Origin: Mangifera indica
Taxonomy: Eukaryota; Streptophyta; Magnoliopsida; Sapindales; Anacardiaceae
Assembly: GCF_011075055.1 (NCBI RefSeq)
Contig: NC_058143.1
Span: forward strand, 9,873,057 to 9,937,056
DNA length: 64,000 nt
Direction: 5' to 3'
How positions within the stretch are numbered: the stretch's first letter is position 1; the number at the start of each line of letters is the position of its first letter. Both the position numbers and the translations under genes were made by a program. The notes under the pieces are model-generated. The model had not been told where the DNA came from and ran no database searches. It saw only the letters and a list, made by a program, of their open reading frames with translations. Shown piece after piece: positions 1 through 12,640 of this stretch.

Positions 1-218
1 AACATGGAGAGAAATATTTGTTCTCTCAATTTGACTCTCCATTCTCCTTTCATACTAACCCCTATCATGCACACGCTAGTATCTGTATGACTCTCTGGTG
101 TCATAAAGCCTTTCTATAGATGAGTAAGACGTTGTTGGTCTAAAAAAACAAATTTTTTTCATTCGGGAAGGATTTGGGACGAATTCAAAGTGAATGAGCT
201 GAAAAACAGAAGCATTAC

Positions 219-783
219 TAAAGGTGTGCATGATCCGATTTGATGCGATTTGAGAACTTTTTCAAATCAAACAAAACCATTTTAGATCTGAAACCAAACT
301 ATATCAAACTAAAAAAAATATATGGTTTGGTCTGGTTTAGATTACAATTTAAACCTATTAAAATCATTCACTTCTAAATATATATCATTTAATAGAATTA
401 ATTGAATTATAGTTTTCAAGAACATAATATAAACATGCAAAATAAATATGAAATATATATACAATATATATGTAAAGAAAATGACAAAATAAATATGAAA
501 AAAATAAGTTATACATCTAATTGTTTATTGAAAAATTCTTTCATAAATGTGTGTGTGTGAGAGAAATTATTTCATATATTTTTTTTATGTGTGTGTGTTT
601 TAAAAAAAAATACAATTTATAGTTTGATTCAGTTTGAAAATCACTCAAACTGTAATCCAAACTAAAAACTGTTTTTCAAAAAATTATCCACTCAAATAAA
701 CTATTTTATAAATTAAATCAAACTATAATTTTTAAATGGTTTGATACAATTTTACGGTTTGAATCGAATAATATACAACCCTA
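219..783. mobile_element. hAT-type MITE with imperfect 8-bp target duplication
   Basis: AT-rich non-coding element of about 565 bp. Its ends are inverted copies: left TAAAGGTGTGCATGATCCGA, and on the reverse strand of the right end TAGGGTTGTATATTATTCGA. Inside, 'GGTTTGAT/ATCAAACT'-type words occur on both arms. The flanking octamers AGCATTAC (211-218) and AGCATAAT (784-791) agree at 6 of 8 positions, as expected for an aged hAT insertion. No coding capacity is visible. A related right end (TTTTTCAAATCAAACCATGC) lies near 52375-52405, so the family is dispersed. Confidence 0.6.
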
Positions 784-3480
784 AGCATAATGGTTCAAAC
801 TCATTTCATTACATGTATAATATGCCCTTCATCCTAGGGCAACTGATTTTCATGCAAAAATTTTTATTTTCTGGTGGTTTGTTTATATATTTGTGCATAA
901 AAACCTATGGTGATATATGTGCCTAAAGGTAATTTATTATATGTATAATATAATTTTTTCATGAATTTTTTGTTAGATCGGTATGAAATGAATGTTTCAA
1001 TAATATGTATGATTATGATAACGTGTTTTAGTGATTTTTTTAAATTTGATAGATTAGTTTTTTATGTGATCAATTTATTTAAAATATATTGATTTGATTG
1101 ATTGATAGGTTAAAGGGTATTTTTCAAGATATCATATTATTATGCAATTTTTCGCATATCCATGGGCAAAATCTATGGGAAGACGTTTCATGCATTTACA
1201 AACCCAACAAATAAGAATAACCTAGCTAAAATTCCTAAACTAACATAAAAATGAATTTTAGAATTTCCAAAATTTGATCGATCGATCCAAAAACAAATCA
1301 ATCAGTTGAAACAAGAGCCAAAGACTCTTGTGGTCAACTAATCCAGTTAACCACTTCACTTAAACTAATTGATTGAATTTTAGTCAAATAGATATTTTTT
1401 ATTTTTCATGTTGATGCATGATAGGACTACTTGATATATGTTTACTTGTATATTTTAATATGTTTTCTATGCGTTGTGGCATGTGGTTGTATGACGGTTT
1501 GTTAGAAATCACGTTGTTATGGTTAGTTCCAACATTGTCATTTTGGAACTATAAGGTTTGTAAATTAGATAATACAAACTATAATGGTCAAATTGAAATA
1601 TTGCTATTTAACCAAGACTGAAAATTTTATTTTGGTTGATAACATATGTGTAGCAATAAATAAAACATAAGCCAAATTTGCCTAAAATACAATCCAAACT
1701 AAAATCATGAACATTAATAGTAAAATGATTGATATGCCTCCTCATGATAGTTCCATATATCCTGACCTTGCACTGCAACTACCATGATAACTTGTCACCT
1801 AAAAAAAATGGAAAATAAAAGAATGAGTGATAAAACATCAAGTAAGTAGAAAAACTTTACTTACAACTTATACTTAATCCCTATTTTAACCTTAGCTTAT
1901 TTCATTCTAACTTTGTTATCAAGAGTACACTATTGGCCTCTAAACTTGATGATATGGAAAACCTCACTTAACTTGCCTCGGAAACACCTACACCATGCAA
2001 TCACCTTGGGAAACACTTAGGTTCCATGTCTAGTTGATTTTTTCTTGGTTAGCTAGAATACACTTGAGACCTATACTAAGATGATTGTCTAAATTAAAAC
2101 ACATTTAAACTCGAGTGAAAGCACTTGAAACATTTTCTAATAAACTTTTACATCTATGTTAATCAGTTTAGGTTGAGATAAGGGTTTGGCATCTTGGCCA
2201 ACTGAGTTACATATTTTGTAGTCCTATTCCCACACACTATATTAAAATGTCATAACATAACTAGGTCATATTGCAAGCTAATGTGTTCTATTGTGGACTA
2301 CTATGTCCTATTAGGGGCTACTATGCCTCACTACAAGTTTGTGTAGAGAGAATATCATAGACATTATCTTGTACTGATCCTCATAAAAACCATCAACTAT
2401 TAACTAAGATATGTTTCCATGTAAAATGTGCAACTACTTGAGCCATTAACTTAACTTAGGCTCATAACTAGCTTTCACCTTGACTTGGTTCTCTCTCATG
2501 CCTTAATATGTAAGTGCACTCTTTAGGCATGATTCAATAATACTATGTACCTTATACATCTTTGCTAATGTTCTTGTGTTAAATTCTCGATCTTCAATGA
2601 ATCCTAGACGACTGATAAGTTTTGAGGCACAAAGAGAATGCCCCTAAAATTCATGAAGCTCTCGTTAAATACTTAGGGTTGACAACTATGCATAAAATTT
2701 GGTTTTCTAGATTTTGTGTGATTCTATTGAATACAACTGTATTAGACATCTATATTAGTTTCCTAGGAAGGAGTGTGTCTCACTCATTCACGGGTTTTTT
2801 AATTTGTTCTAAATTGATTCTAATTGCCTTCAAACTTTACTAGATTACCTACAAACAAAAAATAAAGCACATAATTAAAATATCATGCATTAAACATAAA
2901 ATCAATCAAAACTTAACAAAACCTAATTAAAGTTTTCCTAGAAACCTAATGACTAGAATGTGTGTAAATTATGCACACATAAAATTACACATTAATGCCA
3001 TGTCATCCAAGTAGATAACTTGCCATGATGGAATTTTAAAATAGGTGCACGACCGTGCACATCAAGCATACACGTCCATGTAGCCCATCACAAAAAAAAA
3101 AATCTTTAAAAGGCACAAATTCATTAAAAAGGTGATTGCTACAATGATTAGAAATGGTTTTTTACGAAGTTGAAATGATGAAAGAAGAAAGAAGAAGAGG
3201 ATTTGAATGACCATGAATCTACTAGCTTTGAAGAAACATGTAAGTAGTGAGATCTCTAGTCATGTTTTGAGTCATGGATGTTTGTTTTTCATTATTTTTG
3301 GAAAAAATGTTGTAATATTTAAAATATGACTTCCATGTTCGACCTCCCTCTTTTTTCTTAATATACATTCTTTTTTCACTTTACTTCTCTTATATGTAAC
3401 TCGAGATTTTTGGTTTTGTTGTTGTAAAGTTAGCATATGAATTTTATTATTATTGTAACAAAATTGTAAGTAAAATATTA
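784..3480. other. AT-rich non-genic stretch, no gene recognised
   Basis: Frames here are short, low in complexity and resemble no protein I recognise. There is a short imperfect repetition near 2280-2330 (CTACTATGTCCTATTAG followed by CTACTATGCCTCACTA). A small patch near 3045-3085 has alternating GTGCAC/GTACAC words, a style that recurs at 62280-62760. It is probably old repeat sequence. Confidence 0.4.
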
Positions 3481-4930
3481 TAATGCACTATAAGACAGAA
3501 CAAAGGAAGTCTAAGTATTCTTACATTCGTAGGATTCTAAAGAGCATAACCCATTAGGTTGACCTACCAACCTTTCGGACTTAAGGGACTCAATTATAGT
3601 TAGACCATGTACCAACATGTTTAAATTATGCTTTAGTAAGTACGCTAGGTTTAGTTTTTTTAATTACATCAAAGAGTATGTTGTAAGTGTTTATGGTGTA
3701 AAAACATGCAATGGCAACAAAAACAATATTAAAATTTTTTAATAATAAGTAAAAAACTATGTTATGCCACGAATCCCACAATAATTGTTTATAGGAATCA
3801 TTATACAATCAATATACATATACATGACTATAATCACATGACAAAACCATACATAGTAAGGGTTTAAGAAAAACATACTCCTGTTGAAGACTCTTTCATC
3901 TTTTACAAGCGTAGGCGTGCAAATTGCTTCTAATCCAAGCAAAGGATAGAACTTCTGTATCCATTTGTTGCACTTGAGATTGAGATGCCATATAAGAGCT
4001 CTAAGGTCTACTAGAACCTCTAATGAATGAGATTGGAATGTGGTGTTACATGAAAAGTGTTAAAAAGTTGTGAAATGTTATAATACAATTCATTTATATA
4101 AAAGATAAGAAATAACCATTCATAGTGCATGAATGATTTTTCGTTCGAATCAAATCATATCGGCCAAAATTTGTAATTATTTGGATTTTTGGATATGTGA
4201 TAAGATCATTGGACAAGAGGAACTCAAGATAACGAGCGAGCGTTCATAGACCATGAACAACTATTCAATTAATCTAACACTTATTCAATTTTTCATTCAA
4301 TTTTTTTATGGATAAAGTAAACACCTCTTAATTCAATTATACTCTAAACATTTTTTAGTTATTACATTTTGGCCTTTCAAGTAGACATAATAATACTTTT
4401 AGCCCAATTATTCTATATAACTTTAAACCAACATTATAAATTTTTGAGACAATTCATCTTGTACGACTTAAGTCTTCTAATACCAATATATAATTTAATT
4501 ATGTGTAACTCATAGGCTCTTTGTCATGTTGTTAGCGAATGGATTTGTGTTGAATCTACAATTTGTCAACCATCTGGACACAGAATAAGATTGACATCTA
4601 ACAAGACATCATAATTAAACATGGCAATGGGTTATGTTGTATTAGCTCTGGCATGACTTAGGCCTACGACCTAACCCAAACATATTGGGTTTTGTTGTGC
4701 TAAGCCTTTAATAGGCTGACTCGCAAAATAATTTTTTTATTTATTTTCAAATTATGTAAAATTAATTGTGTATTTATGTTACTTATATTTGTACTCAAAT
4801 TCAACAAAACTCTAAAATTTTGTTGAAATGACCTTACTTATGGAGACAATAAGTCATTGTTACATGATAAAAAAAATAACACAAATCAAACATAAAAATA
4901 ATTTGAATAATAAAATTTAAAACGTCTTAA
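3481..4930. repeat. old dispersed repeats, including a copy related to 48730-49110
   Basis: From about 4090 to 4450 the sequence follows that at 48750-49040: 'accattcat...catgaatg', then 'attatttggatttttggat', 'cattcatagaccatgaac', 'taacacttattcaattttt' and 'ccttcaagtataaa/agtagacataata'. The two are diverged copies of one dispersed repeat, perhaps LTR remnants. At 4619-4740 a richer patch ('catggcaatgggttatg...cctacgacctaaccc') resembles the GC-richer ends of Ac-like hAT elements. No gene was recognised. Confidence 0.4.
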
Positions 4931-7024
4931 CATTAATATGTGATAATTTTTTGTTCATCTTCCACATCTCCTTCCCAATCAATTTCATCATATTTTAAAT
5001 GAAAAAAGTGATCAAATGATTGAGACAAATTCATTTTTATAGGCTCAAATAGGAACGAAAGAGTTTAGTGTAAACATTATAAGAGATACCTTGTTGGAAC
5101 AAGTAATAGTGAAATCAAACCTCTCATTCTCATATATAAGTGGAGTAATAGATAAAACAAAATAAGATAGTGTCACTTTTCGCTTTTGCTTTATCTACTA
5201 CTAAGGCTACCCTTTTTTAAATCCTAACAAATGTATGATTTGAATTCTCTGCCCTTAGTTGATGTCTAAAAAGTGCACACAACTCTATACCATATTAAGT
5301 CGTAGACTTAAAACCTTATAAAATTGCTTTACAATAAACAAAACTACTTCACAAAATTTATCTCACCAATACAAAGTAGGTAAATATCATCAACAAAACA
5401 CATATGATTCAATTTCACTTTCTTGCAACCGATATAATATTAAAAGCTAGACCTTTAATCCATATAAAGTAAATAAGATAGATGATCCATGACCAAAACA
5501 AACAACAAAGGGGACACTGGATCACCTTGCCTTGACTTTTTAAAACCAAGAAGATATCCCTTCATAGAACCATTGATAACCATAGAGAAATGAATAGTTC
5601 TAACACAAACTATAACCCACTTAACGAATTTCCAAGAAAATCATAGCCCTAACATTTCCTATATAAATTCCCATTGCACTTAATCATATGCCTTCCTAAG
5701 ATCAATTTTGAGAGCACAATTTGTAGGGGTAGAAGTTCTATGGTAGTTATAAACCAATTCATGTGCCAAAAGTATATTATTTGTAATTTTCCTACTTGGG
5801 AACAATGCAAATTAATCAGGAGTAATGAGTTTGGGAAAACATAGATTCAACCACATTAAAATGATCTTGCTAATGCCTTTGTACGACACAAGATAACAAG
5901 AAATAGGTATGTAATCCCCTAAGCCATAAGGGCAAACAACTTTTGGAATAATTATTATAGTTAATGTATCTACTTTAATAGTCTTCCATTTGAAAAGAAA
6001 TCTTGTACCATATTAGCCCCTACAATGTTTCGAACTTTTCCTATAAAAGTAACTTCTAAGCCTATCTAGTCCAATTAACTTGTCCTCCCCAATTGCTACC
6101 ATAGTCTCTTTAACTTCATACTCACTAATAATTCTATATAACATAGTCGTATCTTATCATTGAACACTAATCCAACATTAAAAATCTTACCTTTAACATG
6201 CGTTCTTCACTATTTGAAAAGCCTAATAAATTCTTATGATACTTAATAATGGCCTTAGTTATTAACCTCTGGTCAATAACAACTTCACCAAATCTAATCT
6301 TTAGACTATACATCTTACTTCTAACTATTCTTTATTAGATGTTTTGGTAGAAAAACATTGTGTTTGACACACGAAGTTGAACCCATATAACCTTTGGCTT
6401 TTGTTTATAAAAACTCTCCATAATGCATTAGTTTCTTTAAGTGACAAAACATAAACTTCTCTTTTTCAATGAACATCACATCCACAAGATCCATTTAAAG
6501 TCCTCTTTGAACGTTATTTAGCAAGCTCTTATATCTGATAAGTTATTGATATTTATTGAAAAAACTCTTCTTACTAAAAACTTGTAGTTCATGTTTCAAC
6601 ATCTTCAATCCTTTACAATGCAAACATTCTAATGTCAAAAACTGGATTTTTTTCATACCCTATTTACAAAACGTAAAAACTCAATATGAGTCACTTATAT
6701 ATTGAAGAACCTAAAGGGCTTCTTCCTTTGATCCACCACCTACCACACTTATAATTATAGGAGAATGATAAGAAATACTAAGGCAAAGAGCCATAACTTC
6801 AAAATGATTCAACTTATCTGTCCAATCCTCATTCACAAAGACTCTATTTATTTCCCTACAACTTTTGCTTTCATTAGCTTGATTGTTAGATCAAGTGAAA
6901 AAACAACAATCCTTAGCCTACATTAAAAAAATTTTAAAATCTCTAAAAGCAATCTCAATTGCATCCACATTACCCATTCTATCACCAATAGAGAGAATTA
7001 CATTGAAATTCCTTTAGATAATCT
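4930..7024 (-). pseudogene. LINE ORF2, reverse transcriptase half (degenerate)
   Basis: This carries the part of the LINE downstream of the insertion: the last endonuclease motif, a spacer, then the RT palm. Fragments in family order are IGDRMGN, KIDLRKAYD, GDPVSPLL, FVDDIYLL and, near 5210-5250, ICLGFKKGSL (family: GF..GSLP). The second aspartate pair of the active site is kept (VDD), but in-frame stops interrupt each section. A LINE of this type copies itself by target-primed reverse transcription; this copy cannot. Confidence 0.8.
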
Positions 7025-7221
7025 TGAAGGAATTACAAATTAGGTTATAAATTAAATGAATATTATTGATAAACTATTGTATAATTTATAGTATTATAGA
7101 GTAATCTGAAAAGGAAATCTAATCCTATGAAATAGAAAAAATCATATACACCAAATTAGAATAATATCGAATCAAATCAATCATGATCAGATCTAAATAG
7201 GAAAGTAAATATTATTGAACA
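7025..7221 (-). repeat. copia 3' LTR (197 bp)
   Basis: On the minus strand it runs from TGTTCAATAATATTTACTTT to ...CCTTCA. It aligns along its whole length with the LTR at 11953-12180 but lacks about 30 bp near its U3 start. A purine stretch (GGGGAAG on the minus strand, 7222-7228) lies directly inside, the expected place of the polypurine tract. Confidence 0.85.
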
Positions 7222-7239
7222 CTTCCCCGATAGCGGGAG

Positions 7240-8400
7240 CTCACGAAGCTACAATTGAAGACACAAAAAGTAAAAACACTCATGAAACAATCTCTTATTA
7301 AAGATATCAACAATCTAAAAAATGGAAGGGACATGTCAGAATTGAATAACCCTATAAGCAACTAACTCATGAATGAAGTGCAAATCGATGTTGATATACT
7401 AAGTGCAAGCATGAAACACCAGATTAGTAAACATGTGTAAAGCAGATTGATTGTTACAATACACAAGTGGACATGAGTGTAGCGGTATGCCAAGCTCCCA
7501 TAAAAGATAACAAAACCACCGAACATCAACAATCACATGTATAAGTGTCCAGTACAAGAATACTACACTAGAGTGGGACACAACAATTTATCTTTTTACA
7601 GTCTAATAAACAAGATTGCGACCTAGGAAAACTTAATCACTAGTGATAGATTGTTGTATTAAAACATTAACAACCCAATCAACATCTGAATAGATAAGGA
7701 GATGAAAACTAAAGTTATGATAAAATGTGAGGCCATGAAACAAGGTACTTTTAATATAAGGACAAATGTGTTTAACTACACAAATTTCTCTATAAGTAAA
7801 AGTAGATAAGCACTGAGTGACTTGATTCACAACAAAAGCAATATCAAGCCAGGTGAGCATAAGAAACTAGAGGCCACCTAACATGCTACGATAGAGTGTA
7901 GCATCTAGAAAAGGGATATCTTCATTAGATGGTGAAATCTTGGAACTAAAAATAGAGGTAGCACATGGAGCGCATGAGTCAAGTTGAAAACGTCCAAGCA
8001 AATTTACCATGTAATGATGTTCAGATAGATGTAAGGTGGTTGACTGTCAAACAACTTTCATACCAAATAAGAGATCAAAGATATTTAAATCTTGACAAGC
8101 AAATACAGAACATAATATTGAGACACAGTCTGTAACAACCTAGACATCAGAACCAATAATAACCAAATCATCCATATAATCAAGTAGAAGCAAAACTGAG
8201 GTAGATGTACGCCAAATGAACAGTGAAATATTAGACTAGTTATTGATAAACCCATAATTAAGTAGAAATGAGTACAATTGATGATACCATACTTGAGGTG
8301 CCTATTTAAAGCCATAGTTAGCCTTAATAAGGAGACAAATTTGAGATGGGCAACCAAGGTCTATAAAACTAGGAGGTTACTTCATGAATATTTTCTTCAG
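7240..8400 (-). pseudogene. copia reverse transcriptase and RNase H (degenerate)
   Basis: The RT catalytic box reads DYMDDLVIIGSDV on the minus strand, with YMDD at 8167-8178 still intact. Upstream, fragments resemble the copia 'YGLKQAPR.W' region (MALNRHLKYGI at about 8280). RNase H follows at 7640-7860 (DIAFVVNQV.QCLS, YSDVDWV) and 7400-7580 (CYLLWELGIPL, CPLVYCNNQSALHM). The last RNase H piece (TKHIDIDLHF-like) lies near 7375. Several frameshifts separate the blocks. Confidence 0.85.
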
Positions 8401-10330
8401 TAAGATATCTTTAACGAAAGGCATTCTTAAGTCAAGTTGATATAGTGGCCAATTATACATGGTGGCTAGTGCAAGAATTGTATTGATAGTGGTTGGCTTG
8501 ATAACAAGATTGAACATTTATGTAAAATCCATACTAGTCTACTAATGAAAACCCTTGACAACCAAACAAACCTTATACTACTCAAATGACCCGTCAACTC
8601 AACATTTGACCTTGTAAACACACTGACAATCAAATTTTGTTGAGAAGATGGCTCAAGTGTTATTTCTAATAAAGGTATCATATTCCTTACTCATAGCCTG
8701 ATGCCAATGTGGAAAAGACTAAACTTGTTTAAGTGTGGTAGGCTAATGGAATGCAAGATTAAGTGCTTCGATAGTAAGAGCTCAAAGAATCAAATGAGAA
8801 AAGGATGTCATGATCTCATTGATACTGTGAAAGTTAGGCCTAAGAGGTGGTGTCTTATATCGATCAAATATAAATGTGTCCAAAGAAGTGGGAGCAATTG
8901 AGGAGAATCAAGAAAACCAATAGTCTCAATAACTTGTTAAGAGTTGTTATTAGGCTACATAGACTCAAATGGCATAATAGACAGATGAGAGAGATATAGG
9001 CCCATCATATTAGACATCTGAAGAGTGGCAGAAAGAATCGACAACAGGTGAAACCTTGAAGAAGACTTCAAGAAGGGAGGATCAATAACATAGCCAAGGA
9101 ATGTAATCTTATGAAACAAGACATAATGAGAGATATAAACACAACCAATGGGCACATGGAGACACTGATACCCACGATGTGAAACATCATACCCCAAGAA
9201 TAAACAAAGAATAGACCAAAGAACCAGTTTATGTGTTGCAATCAGAGTAAACAGGGGATAACAAACACAACCACTGGTCCATAAAACATTATAGTCTGAT
9301 AAGGGCTAAAGAACTTCAAAAGAACTCTTATTCTTGAGTAGTGGTATGAGTAACTTGTTAATAAAAAACACAATAGTAGAAAATGCCTTCACTTAAAAGG
9401 TAAGGGCAAGTTAGCTTGTAATATAAGGCAACATGCTTTTTCTATTATATCATAGTGTTTCCTCTCAACAACACCATTTTGGGAGGCGTCTAAGTGCACT
9501 AAAAATGAAACATTTTATTATCAAATTCATCACCACCATTAAAATAGATTGTTTGAATAGAATAAGAAAAAAGGTTTTTATCATTAACTTAAATTTATCA
9601 AAGACAATAGTAATGTCATAGTTTTTTGACATGAAATATAACTATGTCTATTAAGTTAACAAAATAGAAGCAAGACCCCAAACATCAGGGTGAAGAAGCT
9701 CAAAAGGTCAACAAGTTATGTAAGTCTATTTAGTAAAAGAAAGGTAATGACTTTTACCAAGAGGACATATGAAATAGACAAAAGAAAGATCCTACGAATG
9801 ATTAAATAGACCAGACATAAAGACAAGTATAGTCTTAATCATTGTAGATAATGGATGACCAAGATGATGACGTCAAACATCAGACAAAACATGAATAGAT
9901 GAATAGGCTACATTGACTGAATAAGTCATTTGATAAAGACCGTTACTAATGCAACCAAAGAGAAGAATTTATCTTGTCTTTTTGTCCTTAATCACAAAAT
10001 TAGAAGAGTCAATGAGACAAACAGAATCAGTATCAAAGGTGAATTTATGAATAAATGACAAATTTTTACGCAATAATGGGACACACAACATATAAGATAA
10101 GATAATTAGAGAATAAGGAGATTTAGACAGAAAAGTTGACTGTTAATGTGAAATTGACAAGGAATGACCATTACCAACAATCACATAAGATATACCAATA
10201 TGAGGTTAAGGAAAGGATAAGACCAAAACGTTAGGTGTCATATGATGTGTAGCACTAAAGTCCAAAACCCAATTTGAATCAAAGGAATCACACACGAACA
10301 TAGCAATAAAATGAGTAATCATTGAATTTG
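8401..10330 (-). pseudogene. copia integrase region (degenerate)
   Basis: Between protease and RT the minus strand carries integrase remnants. The clearest is at 9100-9290: 'FGCxCYP', then 'HKLVLWSI.C.FLGYDVSHRGYQCL' and 'VYISHYVLFHK', the C-terminal part of the copia integrase core with its GYxxxxKGY-like signature. Numerous stops occur. The stretch 8401-8950 corresponds to the variable linker between integrase and RT. Confidence 0.75.
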
Positions 10331-10820
10331 TTATATGGGCCAAATTCTCTCACTATGGACAAACATGAGTGGAGTGCCTTTGTTTATCACAAATATGACA
10401 AGCACCTTAAGGAAGAGCACCAGTTGGAGTTGGAAGCCAAAAAGGCTTATAAGAGGGTTGTGATTATCAGTAGGGAGTAGAGTCATCACTTCAACCACGA
10501 CCATGCCCAATTTTATATTTACCACAAACGTGGTGCTTTTCGAAAGATCTAAAGAAGCCTGAAGATTTTTGAGAGGATCAAACAGTAGTCATAACAACAA
10601 TTGGAGTAGGCATACCAAAGTGTTTTTTTTTCAAGGTGCTCTTCACGAAAGAGAAGATCGTACAGTTCATTAAAAGTGATGGATGGATGAAAATGCAGTG
10701 AAATAATAAAATATTGGTATTCAAGACCTAAGCCATCAACAACATACTTTACAAAATCAACATCCAGAAATAGGAAACCCAATCGTAACAAGTGAGTGAA
10801 ATATAGACTTGGCATTAATG
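10230..10820 (-). pseudogene. copia gag, zinc knuckle and protease (degenerate)
   Basis: Frame 10549-10815 gives the conserved gag stretch VKYVVDGLGLEYQYFIISLH followed by FNELYDLLFREEHL. Farther along the minus strand (10330-10400) a CxxC...H....C knuckle-like patch reads CHICDKQRHSTHVC. Near 10255-10280 the protease motif LDSGATHH survives as LDFSATHH, so the catalytic Asp-Ser-Gly is broken. The family uses these parts to form the virus-like particle and to cleave the polyprotein. Confidence 0.75.
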
Positions 10821-11934
10821 AGATAGTCAGTCATAGTTTGATTGAAAGCTTTTTAGAGAGTGTGTAACTTGTCACAAATGGATTGAAGATGAATCCCAAA
10901 AACTATATTGAGATGTTGATCAAGCAAAAACCATACTTCAACAATAGTAACACAGGGTAGTAATAAAGACTAAACAATCAAAGGCAAGACTGTAGATTTA
11001 ATCCAAGTCAAAACTAATTTATAAGCATACAACCAATAAGAGTGAGTCAGATTATGAGCACTATCAAAAAGGAAAGGTGGTAGAGGTCATGCATCACGAA
11101 CAATGAAATTTTATAGATCGTGAATAGCAAAAATATCAAGAAATTATGATTTCCACATATGATACATATCGCGTACCATAATAGAGGAAAAGTAGTTGCC
11201 AATGTTAACTAATGTAGGTAGTGAGGCCATCAAGCCATTAGCAACAAAGCCAATAGTGACTGGAGGAAGGTACGAGGGCAAAGAAGTGGCTATCATTGGA
11301 AAGCCAAGAGTAATAAGGGAAGAAAGTACTGATAGTGAGAAACCAGAGGGAGGACTACTGGGAGGCATAAGAATCAAAGATATATATAAAGTAGCTGTGG
11401 AGAACAACGATTGGATTTTTGTGAGGAATGGTCCGTGAAGAAATCATAGCCTAGGGAGTGCGAGGCAGAGAATAACACTCGCGATATAGAGAACAGGTGG
11501 ATCAGAGCGCAACAGAAGTAGAAGTTAGTGCTAACGAAGAAAGCAAAGGAAGAGATGCATCAAAGACAAAGGAACGTGGCATGATGAGAGGGAGAAAAGA
11601 TCGTCATGACGCCTTGAGAGGAGAGGAGAACATTGCACTCGGTTTGTCTATTGGAAAGAGGATCGAGGCTAACGTCGACTCAGTTTTGAGCAAATGAGGG
11701 GTTGGAGACAAAGGAAAGGGAGTGCTAGATAGTGAACGACTAGCTATGAAAAAACTTTCAAAAGTTGGGGGTGGTGATGGCAAGCAAGAAAAATATATGG
11801 GAGGTAGCTATAATTTGCCAAGTCAAAGAAAACCCTAAAAAAATTAGGGGCAAATGGTAGTTTGCCAAAATTGAGAAAATTAGGGTTTTTGGGAGAAAAG
11901 ACAATTTTTTTAATTGGAAAAAATCAAGATGATG

Positions 11935-11952
11935 TTACCCGCTTTGATACCA
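11935..11952 (-). other. primer-binding site (initiator tRNA-Met type) of the copia element
   Basis: On the minus strand the bases directly after the 5' LTR read TGGTATCAAAGCGGGTAA. This is the classic plant LTR primer-binding site complementary to the 3' end of initiator tRNA-Met (usual TGGTATCAGAGC...), with one difference in the first twelve. It fixes both the LTR edge and the element's orientation. Confidence 0.85.
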
Positions 11953-12180
11953 TGAAGGAATTATAAATTGGGTTATAAACTAAATGAATATTATTGATAA
12001 AATATTATACAATTTATAGTATTACAAAGTAATTTGAAAAGGAAATCTAATATTGCAAAATAGAAAAAATAATATACACCAAATCATAATAATATCAAAT
12101 TAGAATTAGATCTAATCAAATTAATCAGAATTAAATTTAATCAAAATCTGACCGAATGAGAAATTAAATATTATTTAACA
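11953..12180 (-). repeat. copia 5' LTR (228 bp)
   Basis: On the minus strand it begins TGTTAAATAATATTTAATTT and ends ...TAATTCCTTCA, giving TG...CA termini. It is the longer of the two LTRs. The primer-binding site follows directly. Confidence 0.85.
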
Positions 12181-12640
12181 AATCAAGGATACCTATAATT
12201 CCTAGCAATCCTTACAATGGAAGCCTACAAATCCCTCCTCCCTGTGTGATCATTGGACCCATATATTATTGATCAATAGAAATCAAACAGCCTACAAAGC
12301 AATGCATCCGCTGAGTCGTCTCTTCAGCTACATCTACCTGGACGTGAGAAGCATACACCACCAATATTCTCCCAAGCCAAGCACAATTATGATTAGTAAA
12401 AAATTTCCAATATTTCAACTTCACGTTCTTCCACACCCTACATTCTAGCTTAACCCTCGTCTCTAAAATCCCCCTCAGAAGCAACTTATGCTTCATAATC
12501 AGCCTTCTGACTTCTAATGGTTTTAAAGGATCATTAAGGAACCTAATAAGCCTATTAGACTTTCTTGCTTGCATAAATCGAACTCTCCAAATAATGCCCC
12601 CATTGAAGTGGTTTGGGGCCACCAGTCTTTATAAAGGTTT
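12181..12640 (-). pseudogene. LINE ORF2, endonuclease N-terminal part (degenerate)
   Basis: A 118-codon open frame (12266-12622) carries the start of an apurinic-type endonuclease: LNDPLKPLEVRRLIMKHKLL, then ETRVK with the expected metal-binding Glu, then WKFF.NHNCAWLGRIL. Past the frame's end the same reading continues as IYGSNDHTGRRDL, where Trp codons have become TAG and TGA. It stops at the copia LTR and resumes at 7024, so this is the 5' half of the element at 4930-7024. Confidence 0.8.

Larger units (their letters stand above)
7025..12180 (-). mobile_element. Ty1/copia LTR retrotransposon, near full length, degenerate
   Basis: A 5.2-kb element in minus orientation with two direct LTRs (7025-7221 and 11953-12180), a tRNA-iMet-type primer-binding site inside the right LTR and a short purine tract inside the left one. 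Reading right to left it shows gag, a zinc-knuckle-like patch, aspartic protease, integrase, RT and RNase H, which is copia order. Flanking pentamers AATCT (7020-7024) and AATCA (12181-12185) match at 4 of 5. Every domain has stops or frameshifts. The LTRs differ by a ~30-bp deletion and many substitutions, so the insertion is old. It sits inside the endonuclease domain of the LINE. Confidence 0.9.
4930..12640 (-). mobile_element. L1-type LINE (non-LTR retrotransposon), split by a copia insertion
   Basis: Read on the minus strand, ORF2 of a plant L1-like element starts near 12620 and resumes left of the copia element at 7024. Endonuclease motifs are visible: LNDPLKPLEVRR and LLETRV-like LRGILETRVK near 12470-12560, GRILV, and IYGSNDHTGRRDL at 12190-12270. 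Past the insertion comes FNVILSIGDRMGN at about 6970-7012. The reverse transcriptase follows, with CALKIDLRKAYD at 5680-5725, QGDPVSPLLFVLVMD near 5480-5530 and the catalytic box FVDD at 5386-5397 (family usual FADD). Several stops and frameshifts make it dead. The 3' end fades out around 4930-5050 and no poly(A) or target duplication was located. Confidence 0.85.

Noticed and set aside
11196..11697. Two plus-strand open frames with charged, protein-like composition
   Set aside because: They lie antisense in the 5' untranslated/gag leader of the minus-strand copia element and match no family.
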